A DNA stretch of 64,000 nt, from contig JARHVB010000010.1 of assembly GCA_029222685.1 (NCBI GenBank), forward strand, positions 496,001-560,000, in the 5' to 3' direction. Below are positions 63,659-64,000 of the stretch, piece by piece. The translations under genes and the position numbers were made by a program. The DNA is from Terripilifer ovatus (GTDB taxonomy: Bacteria > Pseudomonadota > Alphaproteobacteria > Rhizobiales > Beijerinckiaceae). A model generated the notes under the pieces. It was given only the letters and a program-made list of their open reading frames with translations, made no database searches and was not told the DNA's origin. Each line of letters opens with the position of its first letter. Positions within the stretch are counted from its first letter, which is position 1.

Positions 63659-64000
63659 ATGAATCAGCCAGTCGTCATCGATACCAAAACAGCAACGCCG
63701 GCCGCCCCGCCGCTGGCGGCGATTGCGCCGCAAAAAGCCCAAGCCGGCGTGCTGTCTCGCTGCCACAACATTGCCGATCTGCGCGAGGCCTCGCGCAGAA
63801 GGCTGCCGAAAGGCGTTTTCGAATTCTTCGACCGTGGCTCGGAAGACGAGATCGCATTGCGCGGCAATCGCGAGGCCTTTCACAACGTAAAAATGCGCAA
63901 CAAGGTTCTGGTCGACGTTTCGGAGCGCACCACGGCGGCGACTCTGCTCGGCAAGCCCGCAACCATGCCGCTGGCCATCGCACCGACCGGTGTGGCCGGC
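63659..64000 (+). CDS. FMN-dependent alpha-hydroxyacid dehydrogenase (3' truncated)
   Basis: The first 114 residues of a lactate-dehydrogenase/glycolate-oxidase family protein. After a 30-residue Ala/Pro-rich start come CHNIADLREASRRRLPKGVFEFFDRGSEDE and MPLAIAPTGVAG, the FMN phosphate-binding beginning of the barrel. The gene runs off the window. Substrate class (lactate, mandelate or another) cannot be set from the visible part. Confidence 0.85.
   Translation, partial: MNQPVVIDTKTATPAAPPLAAIAPQKAQAGVLSRCHNIADLREASRRRLPKGVFEFFDRGSEDEIALRGNREAFHNVKMRNKVLVDVSERTTAATLLGKPATMPLAIAPTGVAG

Noticed and set aside
62006-63883. A 625-residue minus-strand open frame over the MmgE/PrpD gene
   Set aside because: The plus strand has clear family motifs; the antisense translation is Arg/His/Gly-rich with no domain.

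Overview
The window looks like chromosome of a GC-rich alphaproteobacterium in the Hyphomicrobiales (Rhizobiales), probably near the Bradyrhizobiaceae/Xanthobacteraceae. This rests on gene order: erpA/dgt, argS-SPOR-nagZ-scpA-scpB-tatABC-serS, surE-pcm-LytM lipoprotein, yajC-secD-secF, trmFO, kdsA and eno. It also rests on an Omp25/31-type porin, a DUF1127 protein and a TAXI-type TRAP receptor. No rRNA, tRNA, CRISPR array or intact insertion sequence was recognised.

Layout: 0-3 kb holds the end of a glycosyltransferase, a GST and a TAXI receptor. 3-5.6 kb is a patch of small orphan genes with a nucleotidyltransferase and a frameshifted phage-type gene. 5.7-23.6 kb is a long housekeeping block: Fe-S assembly, dNTP hydrolysis, Arg-tRNA synthetase, envelope SPOR protein, NagZ, condensin partners ScpAB, Tat translocase, Ser-tRNA synthetase, porin, SurE, Pcm and a degenerate LytM lipoprotein. 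23.8-31.7 kb looks like an inserted catabolic island: two Bug-type solute receptors, a LysR regulator, two amidohydrolases, a class II aldolase and a split thiamine-diphosphate decarboxylase. A 20-bp element upstream of the receptor genes recurs upstream of lysR. 31.9-40 kb returns to core genes: an ATPase, YajC-SecD-SecF, homologues of the mitochondrial complex I assembly factors NDUFAF3 and NDUFAF6 in overlapping frames, a methyltransferase and TrmFO.

40-50 kb is more accessory: an acyl-CoA synthetase, a single-domain response regulator, a gentisate-type dioxygenase and pyrophosphatase. It then carries the most notable locus of the window. An asparagine-synthetase-like enzyme (45987-47888) is followed upstream by two homologous 51-residue peptides (48004-48159 and 48509-48664), both with non-ATG starts and neither easy to find by ORF calling. 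They share a W-x2-P motif and a DDGLxxGLFS tail. Between them lies a decayed piece of a second copy of the enzyme, and a related hairpin precedes each peptide gene, so the unit was duplicated in tandem and one enzyme copy died. I interpret it as a candidate ribosomally made, post-translationally modified peptide (RiPP) locus. It resembles a lasso locus but lacks the lasso protease/RRE genes and a fitting core peptide. Next to it is a LigC-type dehydrogenase.

50-64 kb carries a second SPOR protein, KdsA, a two-domain alpha/beta hydrolase, QueF, enolase, an OYE-family reductase, three tandem paralogous four-cysteine secreted proteins, a GST, an auxin-efflux-type carrier, a UPF0114 protein, an MmgE/PrpD protein and the start of an FMN-dependent alpha-hydroxyacid oxidase.
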